From positions 6,565,302 through 6,629,301 of the forward strand of contig JAESIW010000137.1 in assembly GCA_016802295.1 (NCBI GenBank): a stretch of DNA of 64,000 bases. Direction: 5' to 3'. The position numbers and the translations under genes are program-made. The notes below the pieces were generated by a model. The model saw only the letters and a list, made by a program, of their open reading frames with translations, did no database searches and was not told where the DNA came from. This stretch comes from Brachionus rotundiformis (Eukaryota; Rotifera; Eurotatoria; Ploima; Brachionidae). Positions 34,490 to 45,164 of this stretch are shown here, piece after piece. Each line of letters begins with the position of its first letter. The first letter of the stretch is position 1.

Positions 34490-35220
34490 AAGCGGCAACA
34501 AGTTTACTGTAGAACGATTTCAGAAATATCTTTTTCAAGAAATGGACACCACATGAACTAATGGCAAACTCTAAATGAGGTCTAACCAGTGCTGTGTAGA
34601 GCATTCTCAATGTATCAATGTTTAAATTCTTGAAACTTTTTCTAATCATAGCTAAAATACGATTTCCTCGACTCGTGAAATATTTTACTTAGTTAGTCTA
34701 CTTCAAGTCACTTTGAATATATACACCTAAATCTTTTTCGAGAAGTGTTTTAGATAAATTCTTATATAATTATTTTAAAAAGTAAAACATTGAAATATTT
34801 AAATTAAATTTTTTGAATTTTTTTACAAAATCTGAGAAAATTAGATTTATGTTATTAAAAATTGAATGCTTAAATGTTGTAAATTTCAACATTGATCTCT
34901 TGATCACAAAGCAACTTATAAAATCCACAAGTTTTTTCACCATTTACTGATTTTGATGTTGGTTCTATCAGATTCTCACTGTTCCTTAAATTATATTTCA
35001 AATTTCTTCTTTAATTCATTCTTCTATCTTATAAATTAAAAAAGATAACATTCTACCTACTCTATGTTGGAATGCATATTAGCCATACTTTTCAAAACCT
35101 AAACAATTTAATTATCGACAACTAATAACTCTTGGCCAATTTAATTATTGCCTCTTTTGAGAAACAATCCAATTTTGAAGACTCGTGAATCGTCTAATCT
35201 TTTCTAGACGATGTTTTGTT
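34490..35220 (-). pseudogene. LINE remnants (two minus-strand fragments)
   Basis: Reverse reading of 34490-34745 gives EKDLGVYIQSDLK-like and VRPHLEFAISS-like pieces, RT thumb motifs. 34770-35180 repeats the 9780-10170 LINE fragment. Both are fragmentary. Confidence 0.55.
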
Positions 35221-35349
35221 TTTGTTTGTGGATGTGATGGTTTCTGTTGCTAGCTTGTTCCAATTTTTGACCACTCTTTTTAACAGAAAATGTTTATGAT
35301 CAAATTAAAATGATCATGCTCAAAAATTAAAACAAAAATAGGATTTTGA

Positions 35350-35560
35350 ACGAAAAGTGAGAAATGCTGGAAGACCAAAGATGGCCTGGAGGAGAACAGT
35401 TGAAAGAGATGAAACTTACTTGGGGACAAGCAGACTTCAATATGCCAGAAACTGTTCTTTTCCAGACGGTGCTTGTTTCCGCTGGTCCACCAACTGTAAT
35501 AGAGCTCATCAGATTATTCAGGTTGTGCAAGTCCACTCTACTTAATCTAATACTTCCATT
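35350..35560 (+). pseudogene. LINE C-terminal fragment
   Basis: Reads NAGRPKMAWRRTVERDE in one frame and KEMKLTWGQADFN in the next, the end of the same LINE type as 150-807, with a frameshift between. Two overlapping 60-90-codon frames here are shadows of it. Confidence 0.6.
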
Positions 35561-35725
35561 TTTTATGAAATTAAATAATGTTATTAGAAATTTTGTTAGA
35601 AAAGAATTGCAAAAAATAAAAAATTATTAAGAAAGTAAATTTTATTAATTGAACAAATGGTAGAGAAAAATCCTCAAACGCTTTTATACTTAGCATAAAA
35701 CTCGCTGAGATAAATTCAAACCAAA

Positions 35726-36296
35726 ATGTCATTTCTTCAAACCTCTCTTCTTACTCACCGTCAGCGTGTCCTACGCTTGTACAAAGCCGCGGTCAAAAAT
35801 GAACGCAGCTGGTACCCGGAAAGGTTTGGTAAACATAAAATGGCCAAAAATCCATTAAATTCAGTTTATTTGCAGAGATGAGTGGCGCTTTAGAGCAATT
35901 CTGTTAAGGGACAGATTTGAAAAGAACCGAAATGTGCAAGACTTGGTCAAAGCGCAGGCATTGCTGGCCCAAGGCGAGCAAGAGTTGGACAAAAACCGTC
36001 ACCCGAACCCGCTCCAATGTAACCTTAAGCTCTTGTAGGCAAATTTTATAATATTTTTTAAAGATCCCAACTGTCCGGGCGGAGTTGCCTACGGTCGTGA
36101 GCCTGGCTCGCCCGACTGGGTCTTGGACACATGGCACCCGATGGAAAAAGCCCAATTTCCGGACTATTTCGCCAAAAGGATCGCTCTTAAAAAGGACCAC
36201 ATTGACTGGTATGTGAAGAAATACGGCGTGACCAAGTACAATCCTGAAGAGGAGGGTCATCCGCATGAAATTCACGACATAGATGCTCACCATTAA
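35726..36296 (+). CDS. NDUFB9: NADH:ubiquinone oxidoreductase subunit B9 (LYR-motif, complex I)
   Basis: Exons 35726-35823, 35876-36018 and 36064-36296 (introns 52 and 45 nt) encode 157 aa. The N-terminal LYR motif appears in LTHRQRVLRLYKAAVKN. Family features follow: RFEKNRNVQDL, RHPNPLQYPNCPGGVAYGRE, and WVLDTWHPMEKAQFPDYFAKR. It is an accessory subunit of the complex I membrane arm and binds acyl carrier protein through the LYR fold. The C-terminus (HPHEIHDIDAHH) is shorter than in vertebrates. Confidence 0.94.
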
Positions 36297-37741
36297 CACA
36301 AATTATCTCTATTAATAAACAAAGATTCAAAAATTTAAATTAAAAATAAAAATTGTTTTAATAAAAAAAAATTTTATTTATAATTTTAGATAAAAGAGAA
36401 AAATTAGTCCATAACGGTGGCTTTCAGTCGTCGTCTTTCAATAATTCATCTTCAATGCCAAATATTAGTTGCGAAAACACATCTTAATTAGTTTCAAATT
36501 AGTTAATTAAAATTTAAACAGAAAAAAAAATTTTAATAATTTTTTCCCACAGTAACGCATAATGTTAAGTTAGTTTTGCTCAGCGAATAAAATCGATTTG
36601 TAAGCTTACGTTACTTCTAAGAAAAATTTTCAACTACTAAAATAGACCACTCCAATAATCTGAATCACTCATGAAATCTCTTTAGTAGTTTGTTAATGTC
36701 AAGACCCAATCATTTTGGTATTAAATTGTTTAATCTCAAAGTGCTTGCTTTAGCAACTTTTTAAACCACTAACTATTTGTTATAATTTTGGATTCCATTA
36801 AATAAACTCTTAATTAAACTCAATAGTTTTACTTATTTCTTGGCTTAAATCCCTAAAGTCCAGAAGCGACACTTTACATTTACACTTCAAGACCGTAGAA
36901 GTTTTTTTTACTTCTTTTTTAAAATTTAAACTCTAGTATTATCTTGAAGTTCATTTTGAAGAATAAAGTTAAGACGCATGTCTTGGGATGTCTTTACGAA
37001 TTATTTAGAGTTGCATGTTCTAAGATTAACTGTTCTTAAAACACACGTTCTAGCTACTTTGACTTCAAGTGGACTAACCAATTAAAATATTGCACAATAC
37101 CTGAAGTTGTATTTCGGGTACGATTACTAAAAGTTTCAGAAATCTGAGCATTGATACATTGAGAATACTTTACCCAGCACTGATTAGAACTCATTTAGAG
37201 TTTGCAATAAGTTCATGATGCCCATTATGAGACGCATGAGAGGGGACTTAATCCAACTTTTTAAAATATACAGATATGAAACTATCAATTTTGAAAATGG
37301 TATAAATTTTTCTCCTAGTCATTGTTAGAGAATATGTGAAAAGTTGCATGCAACGATATCATTTCTTAAAAATTGAGTAGTTAATGTTTGGAATAGTCTA
37401 CCTCAGTACATTGTCAATTCCGAATCAATCATTAATTTCAAAATTAACCTTGACTAATGTCTACAATCTTAATTAATTTTAATATACTCTATTATATTTT
37501 TAAAGTATTGTGTCAAGTTAAAAATTAAGATATGAAAACAGTTTGAAATTTGACCATAAAAAACTTTTTTGCTCTTGTAGTGTTATCAACTTGGTCCAAT
37601 CACCTATCAAAATGGTACTAAGAAGGGGAAGAAGGACCACACTAATGGTTACTAAAGAATACAATTTAATAAACTTATTTGGCATTATTTGCTAATTTTG
37701 ATACTTAATTAATAAATTTATAAAATCAAATAATTTATTAA
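36297..37741. repeat. Intergenic region with repeat fragments and a LINE remnant
   Basis: 36755-36870 belongs to the family found at 40330-40465, 41272-41340 and 55362-55470 (block ATTTTGGATTCCATTAAATA). 36955-37480 is a second, more deleted copy of the LINE fragment at 32460-33080. No host gene seen. Confidence 0.6.
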
Positions 37742-39040
37742 TTATTGAGAAAATTTTTCTTTATTTAAAAATCTACCTTGACTCATTTCTTTTTGGCTAG
37801 TTTGATGCGGTGCGCCCAGATCACTGGTCGATTTGACCAATTTTTGGTTTTGATTTCGGTTAAAGCTAAAATTCCGGTTGTTTTTGTTGGCCGGAACTTG
37901 GTATGGAGCGGGTCTTGGCGCCTTGGCTACCGAGGTGCCAAGACACGACTTGTTCGAGCTTGTATTCATCTTGATTAAACTAGTATCTATAAAAACATAT
38001 GTCTTGTCAAAATGGTCAATCAAGTCTTTGAGCGTGTCAGATCTGAACTCGTTGAATTCGCATCGCTGCACTTTATTTTCACTTTTGTGGTACACCATGA
38101 CCAAATTGGGCTTGTTTATGTTCAAATGGTAGCCGTTTTTTGCATGATTGACCCTTAGTAGACAAACCTTTGGCAAAAGTAAAGCACAAATAATGCCAGC
38201 GATTATAACAAGTTACATTTTGGAGCAAAAGAACAGAACCAATGTGAAGTAGGTGCCAATTATTGGAAGAAATAAGCTTTGAAATGGTTCCCTTGATGGA
38301 CTCGACGCCGTCAGTGAGGGTCACTGTGGCGTTCGAGTTTCGGTCATTTCGACTTATTTCCTTTATCCATACACACAACAATGGTAGCTTGCGAAGACCA
38401 TTTTCACATATCCTAAGCAAACTATAATCAAAAAACTAAATAAGATAAGATAAGATAAATTTTTAATTAATATTTAACTATCTATTTTATTTACTTTTTT
38501 ATAATAAAAGTCTATAGTGTATTTTTTGAGCATATTTGGGTCCAGACCAAGATTGAACAAGCGTTTGCTTAGGTCTAGCTGAGCCTGGTGCCAAATATTA
38601 AGATCTGAATTGGAGCTGGTTTCAGATATGGTCTCATTAACAGAGTGGATCTTTTTAAGAAGCTCTCCAGCGGACTGAGTGCTGATAATTATTTCGCATG
38701 GAGACTTGGGCGAGTCGCCTTTGGCTGTACAGATGTCAGGCGATTTTGTCGACTGGGTGCTGGAAAACATTGGCTGTGTACGGATTAGAAAATCCTCCTC
38801 GTCTTCACCATCAAACAAATCGTCCAGCGTTGTTTCCAGCATCTTCTGGTGTCCCGTGATTATTGACTCATTAAGGTCCGGCTTGGGAATTTCAGGCACT
38901 TTAAACTGGGAGCTTTTGTTGTTGTTCGGGTCAGTTGGATTCGCTTTTGTGGACTCATCCTCTTCATCCAAGTCCAGATTTAGGTCATCATCGTCCAGTT
39001 GGGACAAGTTGATGCGCGACGTGCAGTCAAATACTGACAT
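37742..39040 (-). CDS. HROB: HROB-like homologous recombination OB-fold protein
   Basis: Exons 38495-39040, 38217-38435 and 37742-38167 (introns 59 and 49 nt) encode 396 aa. The N-terminal half is acidic and low in complexity (LDDDDLNLDLDEEDES). The conserved part is an OB-like domain across exons 2 and 3: LPLLCVWIKEI, ATVTLTDGVESIKGTI, GSVLLLQN and, after the splice, VCLLRVNHAKNGYHLNI. This matches the C17orf53/HROB family, which recruits the MCM8-MCM9 helicase during homologous recombination. The C-terminus is Asn/Lys rich. Identification is by motif order and moderate in strength. BARD1 follows upstream on the same strand. Confidence 0.72.
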
Positions 39041-40688
39041 TACATTAACTTAATTATTAATATTAATATTATTCAATTAATCTTGTTAAGTTTTATTAAT
39101 AAATATATAACATGGTTTGCTTTTAAATTATTCAGGTCCGATTTTTTTTTTGTTAAAAAAAGTTCAATATAATTTATGATAAATTTTAAATGTATTAATT
39201 AAGAGTATTATTAATTCAATTTCAAATTTTATTTAACATTTTATTTTTAAAAAATTAAACATATGACATGAATGACCAATAGCTTTCATAATATTCTTCC
39301 ATTAATGCCATTTTTTAAATGATTAATTTCTGAGAAATTACCTTGACTACACTGGTGTCTACATTACTTATCTTAATTGTAAATTCAAGCTATCAAAATT
39401 GTATTCCCCAGTGGTATCTCAGTGATATTTATTGTTTGATCATATCTTGTTATCTTAATTTTATTTCATTATTTTCATGATAGCAAAAAAAATTAACTGA
39501 TACATATTATTAAAAATAATATTAATTTTTATTGATGATATAAAAAAATACAAAAAAATAGAAGAAAAAGAATTTTTGGCTCTCAGAGTGAATTTTCTTT
39601 GAGAATTTTGGTCTTTTCCCAAAGTATAGCAAATAAATGATATTGATTAGTAATAGTAGTCGTAGGTAGTGGTGTCGGGAAATAAACCCAAACCGTGGCA
39701 ACAGAAGATCCCCTGTTTTAACTAGGATATTAGTTGTAACTTTTTGTGACTTGTTTTTTGAAAAAATTACTAGTCATTTGTATAAATTAATTATCAAAAA
39801 AAATAAAAATTAATTGTTTAATGAACTTTATTAAATTTAAAGTGAATTTTAGGTTTCTCTTATCACAATAAAAGCAAAATAAAATATTGATTAAAAAATA
39901 TGTATATTGAAAAAAAAGTTATCTCTATGTTGGAGCCTCGAAATTCCTCTATAATATTTGAAGCAGTGACCTGACATTACCTATTCTATTTCATGCATGA
40001 ACTTGTATAATTGAATTAGATCACCTCTTTTTCTTCTTTACACCAGATTTGGAATGTTCAAAGCCTTCAATCTGGTTTCATACGGTTTGTTTCTAATTGT
40101 TAATATTGTTACAAAAAATTTCTTGATACCACTGATAGCATTGAAATACACTCCTTAACAAACTCATTTATGAATTTAACGATTTTGTAGTGTATCTGCA
40201 GTCAAAATCTTTTAGACACCCGATATCTGCCAATCAAATTTAAAAAGAATGTTTTTCCGTTACGTCCTCCTTATGACACGTGTTAATACCCTTGTCTTGA
40301 CATGTCTCTACTTATTTAGTTACAATTTCACATTATTTAAACCACTAACTATTTGTTATAATTTTGGATTCCATTAAATAAACTCTTAACTAAACTTAAT
40401 ATAACTTAAATAATTTTACTTATTTCTTGGCTTAAATCCCTAAAGTCCAAAAGCGAGACTCTACAGCTGCTACTTGTTTTGAATAAACTTTATGTTTGGC
40501 GCCAATTTTTTCCTCAAATTATTATTATAAGCATTGAGATGTAGAACGGTAGAGTGAGGATAATATTTTAGTAGGGTTCAAACTGCTGAGTATTATTATC
40601 AGGGAATGAACTGAAATTTAATTAAAATTTATTTATTTTTAATATTTAATTAATATGTAATAAAATTTTTATAAATCCATGTCCAAAA
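39041..40688. repeat. Intergenic region with LINE debris and an inverted-repeat arm
   Basis: 39930-40110 (minus) reads RNKPYETRLKALNIPNLV then RRKRGDLIQLYKF, a LINE thumb fragment. 40195-40383 is the inverted partner of 41272-41434 and contains the dispersed repeat also found at 36755 and 55362. 39041-39930 shows nothing. Confidence 0.55.
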
Positions 40689-43572
40689 TTATTTAAGGCT
40701 ATTGGGATGTAAAATTTTGAATTGGTCAATGGAGGCAAATAGCCAATTGACCTTAACAGAGAAAAGGTATTTGTGCCTAATGTCGATCTTGACCTTGCTA
40801 GCGTCATAAATTAAAAAATGAGAGCAACAAAAACTGTTGTCATATGCCAAGTCCAAGTGATGTGGTATTTCATTTGTAATCAGCTCATCAACCCGCTCCA
40901 ATTTGGGCTCGCGTTTCAGTATTTTGGCGCCAGCTTGTTCGGCCAACTTAATCAAGTCTTGTTTATCAAAAACATTAAATTCTCCGTGAAAGTAAAGGTA
41001 ACAATCTTCGAACAATTTTGGTGACTAGAAGAACCAGCATTAAAAATGATACAAACTAATTGTTCTCAGTTACTTGAGCTGATGCGTTCAGGCGGCCCTT
41101 GAACGGGCCATTTGAGTCGGGCATTTTCACCGAGCCTCTGGCTTCATAGTCATTTTCAGCCAGTAGAGCATTACTTTCAAAGCTGTCCTCCAGCCCTGTA
41201 GCAATAAAATTAGACAATAGCAGTTTTATTTAAGACAAATTGAAGGTCATCAGGACGTAACAGGAGAAAAATTTATTTAATGGAATCCAAAATTATAACA
41301 AATAGTTAGTGGTTTAAATAATGTGAAATTGTAACTAAATAAGTAGAGACATGTCATAAGGAGGACGTAACGGAAAACACTCTTTTTAAATTTGATTGGC
41401 AGGTATCGGGTGTCTTGAAGATTTTGACTGCAGATTATATCGTGCATTTAAACACACATAAAAATCTTACACATTAAATCATGAATACAAAACATTTTTT
41501 TTTTAGAAAGACAAAACTTTACTTTATTTTATTCTACTTTTTATATAATTTTTTTTTTTACATCACCCTTGCGGTGTTTATTGAATAAATAATAATTATA
41601 ATAATAATTAATTGTAAGATTTTAGTTAAGTGCTTAAACCAAACAGCAAACTAATCTGTCAATTATTTAGACCTAATAAACAACATATACAGTAAAGATT
41701 TAAACAATAATGGGTGATGCGTTTAACTATGCTAACATGCCCCCTCCATCACAAAACCATATTCTCAGTCAGTCAGTAAGTGCTTAAATGAAGGAGTGTG
41801 TATCAATGGAAGCCTAAAAGAGAAGCCTAAATTTCACTTTTTATTAGGCTATAAAATCAAATATTTGGTGCTTTTATGTTTAGAATATTAATAAAGTTTT
41901 CTAAAACAATTGTCTATTCTTTAATTCTGTAGTGACATAATCAGACTATTAAAGAGAGAGGTGATCAAGAATTGTGCTCAAAGATACAACTTTTTCCTTT
42001 CACCTCCTTTTTTATTTTAATAAAGTGTTTTGCTAGTACTAAGCTTATCATTATCACACCTGACCTGTACTACAGAAGAATTTAATCTTGGAAAAGCTCC
42101 CAACCATCCCTCAGTTCCGAAAATGCAAAATAGCTAAATTTACATTTTAAATTAACAATCCAAATGCCCATTAAAATAGCCTTCATGTAGTTTATGGTCC
42201 TAGCGCATGTATTCGATGTGGTAAAAACAACATGTGTAACTTGAAGACAAAAAATCAGTCTTTGCTGAATAAATATTCTCATTTTTACCAGTATTGCTCA
42301 TTTCTCTGGCAATTTGAATACCAAATTTAGACGCCAATCGGCCCATCTTGGCCTTCTCCTCATCCTTCATCCCACTGCCATATATTACAATTTTTTTTGT
42401 CTTCCCTTTCACCCTTTTGCTCACATAACTTGAGCTAATATCTACTTTTGGCGATGCTGTGGTTGCTTTGGCCACTGTTCTATTGAACAAAATCAAAAAT
42501 TCTGGCTCACCACGCACAAAATCTTTTGCCAAAACACCAAAATCGTTTCTAATAGACTGGTCAGCGCCTTGTTCGAGCAAAAACTTGACCGATTCAAAGC
42601 GCTTGTTTAAAGCTGCTTCATGCAATGGTGTGTTGTTCTGGTAGCCACAAGCATTAATGTCCGCATTGTGCTCAATTAGCAATTTTATCATCTCTATATT
42701 ATCTTTATTAACTGCTTCATGCTAAAAATTTAAATTTAATTAGGAAATATATCATGACAGATTTTACCAATGGTGTCCATCCAGCAAAGTCTTTTGCATT
42801 TATGTCAACCAAGGGCTCCAAGAGCATTTCTTTAAGCTTATCTAAATCATTCTTTTAGCAAAAATAAAATATTATCTATTAGAAATTAATTTTTTATCTA
42901 TCTACATTCATGACAGCTAAATGCAGAGGTGTTTCGCCTTTGTCATTTTTTCGCACTCGTTTGGCCGACTGGGTTCTGGGCTTTTGAGAAGCCAGGGCCT
43001 CAGGCTCGGTCTGGGTTGACTTTCTGGCCCGGGTGGACTGGCTACGAGTGGCCACTTGACTACTGTTTGCTGGTTTGGCATTTTTCCGCGATCTGATCTT
43101 GGCTTGGGTTGAAGTTGATGTCTGGACTACTGGTTCTGGTAAGGCAAAGGTGTCTGATTCGCCATTTTTAGCATTAGGATTGAGCTCAATGTCTGGCAAG
43201 TTGTCAGAATTTTTTTGACTGACCATTCCGATTATTTGATTCACGTAGAGTATGGCCTCTTTGATCATTTTGTTCACATGAAGATCTTTTTGGTAAAAAG
43301 CAGCCTCGCAATTTGGACACTCATTGGACTTGGATATACATGCTCTAAAAAAAGTGTGAAAGACACTTCTAAAATGATTTAAATAGCCTTTACTTGCAAA
43401 GTAAGTGGTCACATACACCGGTGAAGTATGGTTCCAATGGTAGAGTATTGCTTTATTGACAAAAAAGTATTCATTTTTATTCTATTTTGGCAAATATTTA
43501 CCAATTTATGCATTTGAACGATTCTTTTAGATGCCGGGCAGCCGCTAGAGTCTCAGGAAAGCTCTTGTCCAT
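40689..43572 (-). CDS. BARD1: BRCA1-associated RING domain protein 1 (BARD1)
   Basis: Nine exons join in frame to 560 aa: 43502-43572, 43394-43450, 42906-43344, 42768-42851, 42289-42721, 42144-42239, 42065-42109, 41074-41195, 40689-41024. The N-terminal C3HC4 RING is complete (Cys21, Cys24, Cys37, His39, Cys42, Cys45, Cys52, Cys55). A Ser/Thr/Lys-rich linker precedes ankyrin repeats (KGETPLHLAV, FAGWTPLHEA, NNTPLHEAAL) and tandem BRCT repeats (VIYGSGMKDEE, VTHVVFTT, IWIVNLKWMVGSF, FEDCYLYFHGEF). Animal BARD1 pairs with BRCA1 as a nuclear E3 ligase in homologous recombination. The 34-nt intron at 42110-42143 was chosen because it restores the BRCT W-x5-W spacing; the 869-nt intron holds repeats. 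Shorter than human BARD1 (777 aa) mainly in the linker. Confidence 0.93.
41272..41434. repeat. Inverted partner of 40195-40383, in a BARD1 intron
   Basis: Reverse complement of the upstream arm, lacking a 22-nt insertion present there. The two arms bracket the last two BARD1 exons. Confidence 0.8.
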
Positions 43573-45164
43573 TTCATTAATTCATTAAAATAAATTTTAA
43601 ATAGATAAGTTAATTGTCCTTTTTTTTCTTTTGTTAAATTAAATATTTTATTTTTTATTTTAATTTAAAATTAATTATTTAACAGAAAAATTTAAATTTG
43701 GAAAAAAAAATTGTCTTAATTATTGACCAATTTATCTGTTGAAAATTATTTTAAATTTTCTAATTAATTTAGAGATTTAAACCTTGAAAATAATTAATTT
43801 TTTAAAAAATCTCATTTAATTGTCTCAAGAAATTAATTAAAAAAGAAAAGCTTAATTAATTGAGTGCTAAAAACAGAAGCAAAGATAAAATTAGGCTAAA
43901 TGAATTCTCGAACTGGATTAATGACCATTTCGGATGACCAAACTTTTCATTTGACCATGAATTGAAAAATACCAACCCAAAAAATCTTGCCATCTAGAAA
44001 ATAAAGAAAGAGTATATTCTTTGCTGCTTTTCCAATAGATGGCAAATTTCTAAATTCAATTTATCAAGGCTTTGATACTACAAAATAAATTTTCTTGTTG
44101 AACAATCTGATCTGTAGATTGGTAATAGGTGAAATGGTTAGAATAGGTGACAGTTTCCATACCATACTCTACCATCACATGAAATGATCATTTTTTGACC
44201 ATTGGATTCAACAACGGCATTGCTTGATTAGAAAAGAATTGGAACAAATCTATGGTGCACCGAGTTCTAAATTTTATTTGGCAAAATTTAACCAAATTTT
44301 TTACGCACTAGATTAACAAAAGATAAACCCAAAAAAAAAACGATTGCTCGAGTGAAAAAAATTTCTTTGGAACAAGTTCATGTTTGCTTTAAGCAACCAA
44401 TTTGGGAGCCAAAATAAGCAATTTAATCTGGACAATAAAGTGTTCCAAATGGTATAATACAGTGAACCAATTATATTTGTTTATTAATTCCTTAAACATG
44501 GTTTTATTTGGTAAAAAAAAATATTTTTTTCCAAAATTTTGAATTGCCATTTATTTAAGCCAAAGTGGTAGTTTCAAAATTTATTCTCATAAATTTACAA
44601 ATCAATATTTTTTTTAATTATGGCTGTTCCAGAATAGTTTAAATTTTATTATTTTTAAATATAATTTTTATTTTATCTTTTAGGGAAAAAACTTTAACTA
44701 GTCTTCAAATTTTAAGCTAGACTTTCCAAAAAGCATACATTTGAGATAACTCTCGGCAAGTCTGTGTTGAAAATTGGCAATAATTAAAACATTTTTGGTA
44801 AAATAAGATTCTAATTTTGAATGGACATTTATCAAAGTGGTAGATCCAAAATTAATTCGGATAAATTTATTTATCAGTCTTTTTTCTATTCATTGATACC
44901 AAGATACTACCAATGAATCATTTAGGGTGTCCAATTAACCTTTTTTTGTTGTCAAGATTTAATTACAAGCCAACATATTCAAATAAGAATACCAAAATGA
45001 ATAATTTTTTTAAGTAGACATTTACTTCTATTATCTTTTATTACGTAACAATAAAAATATAAATTTTTAAAATTAAAACTTCTTATCATCTTAATTATGA
45101 ATTAAACTAAATTATGAAAATTTTTATTTTTAATTGAAGTTAGCTAAAATAGAAAAACAAAAAG
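43573..45164. repeat. BARD1-SOWAH intergenic region, including the left arm of an inverted duplication
   Basis: 43422-44327 (BARD1 exon 1, part of exon 2 and upstream DNA) is matched in inverted, partly deleted form by 49580-50083. The divergent BARD1 and SOWAH promoters must lie here. 44330-45160 has no recognised feature. Confidence 0.7.
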
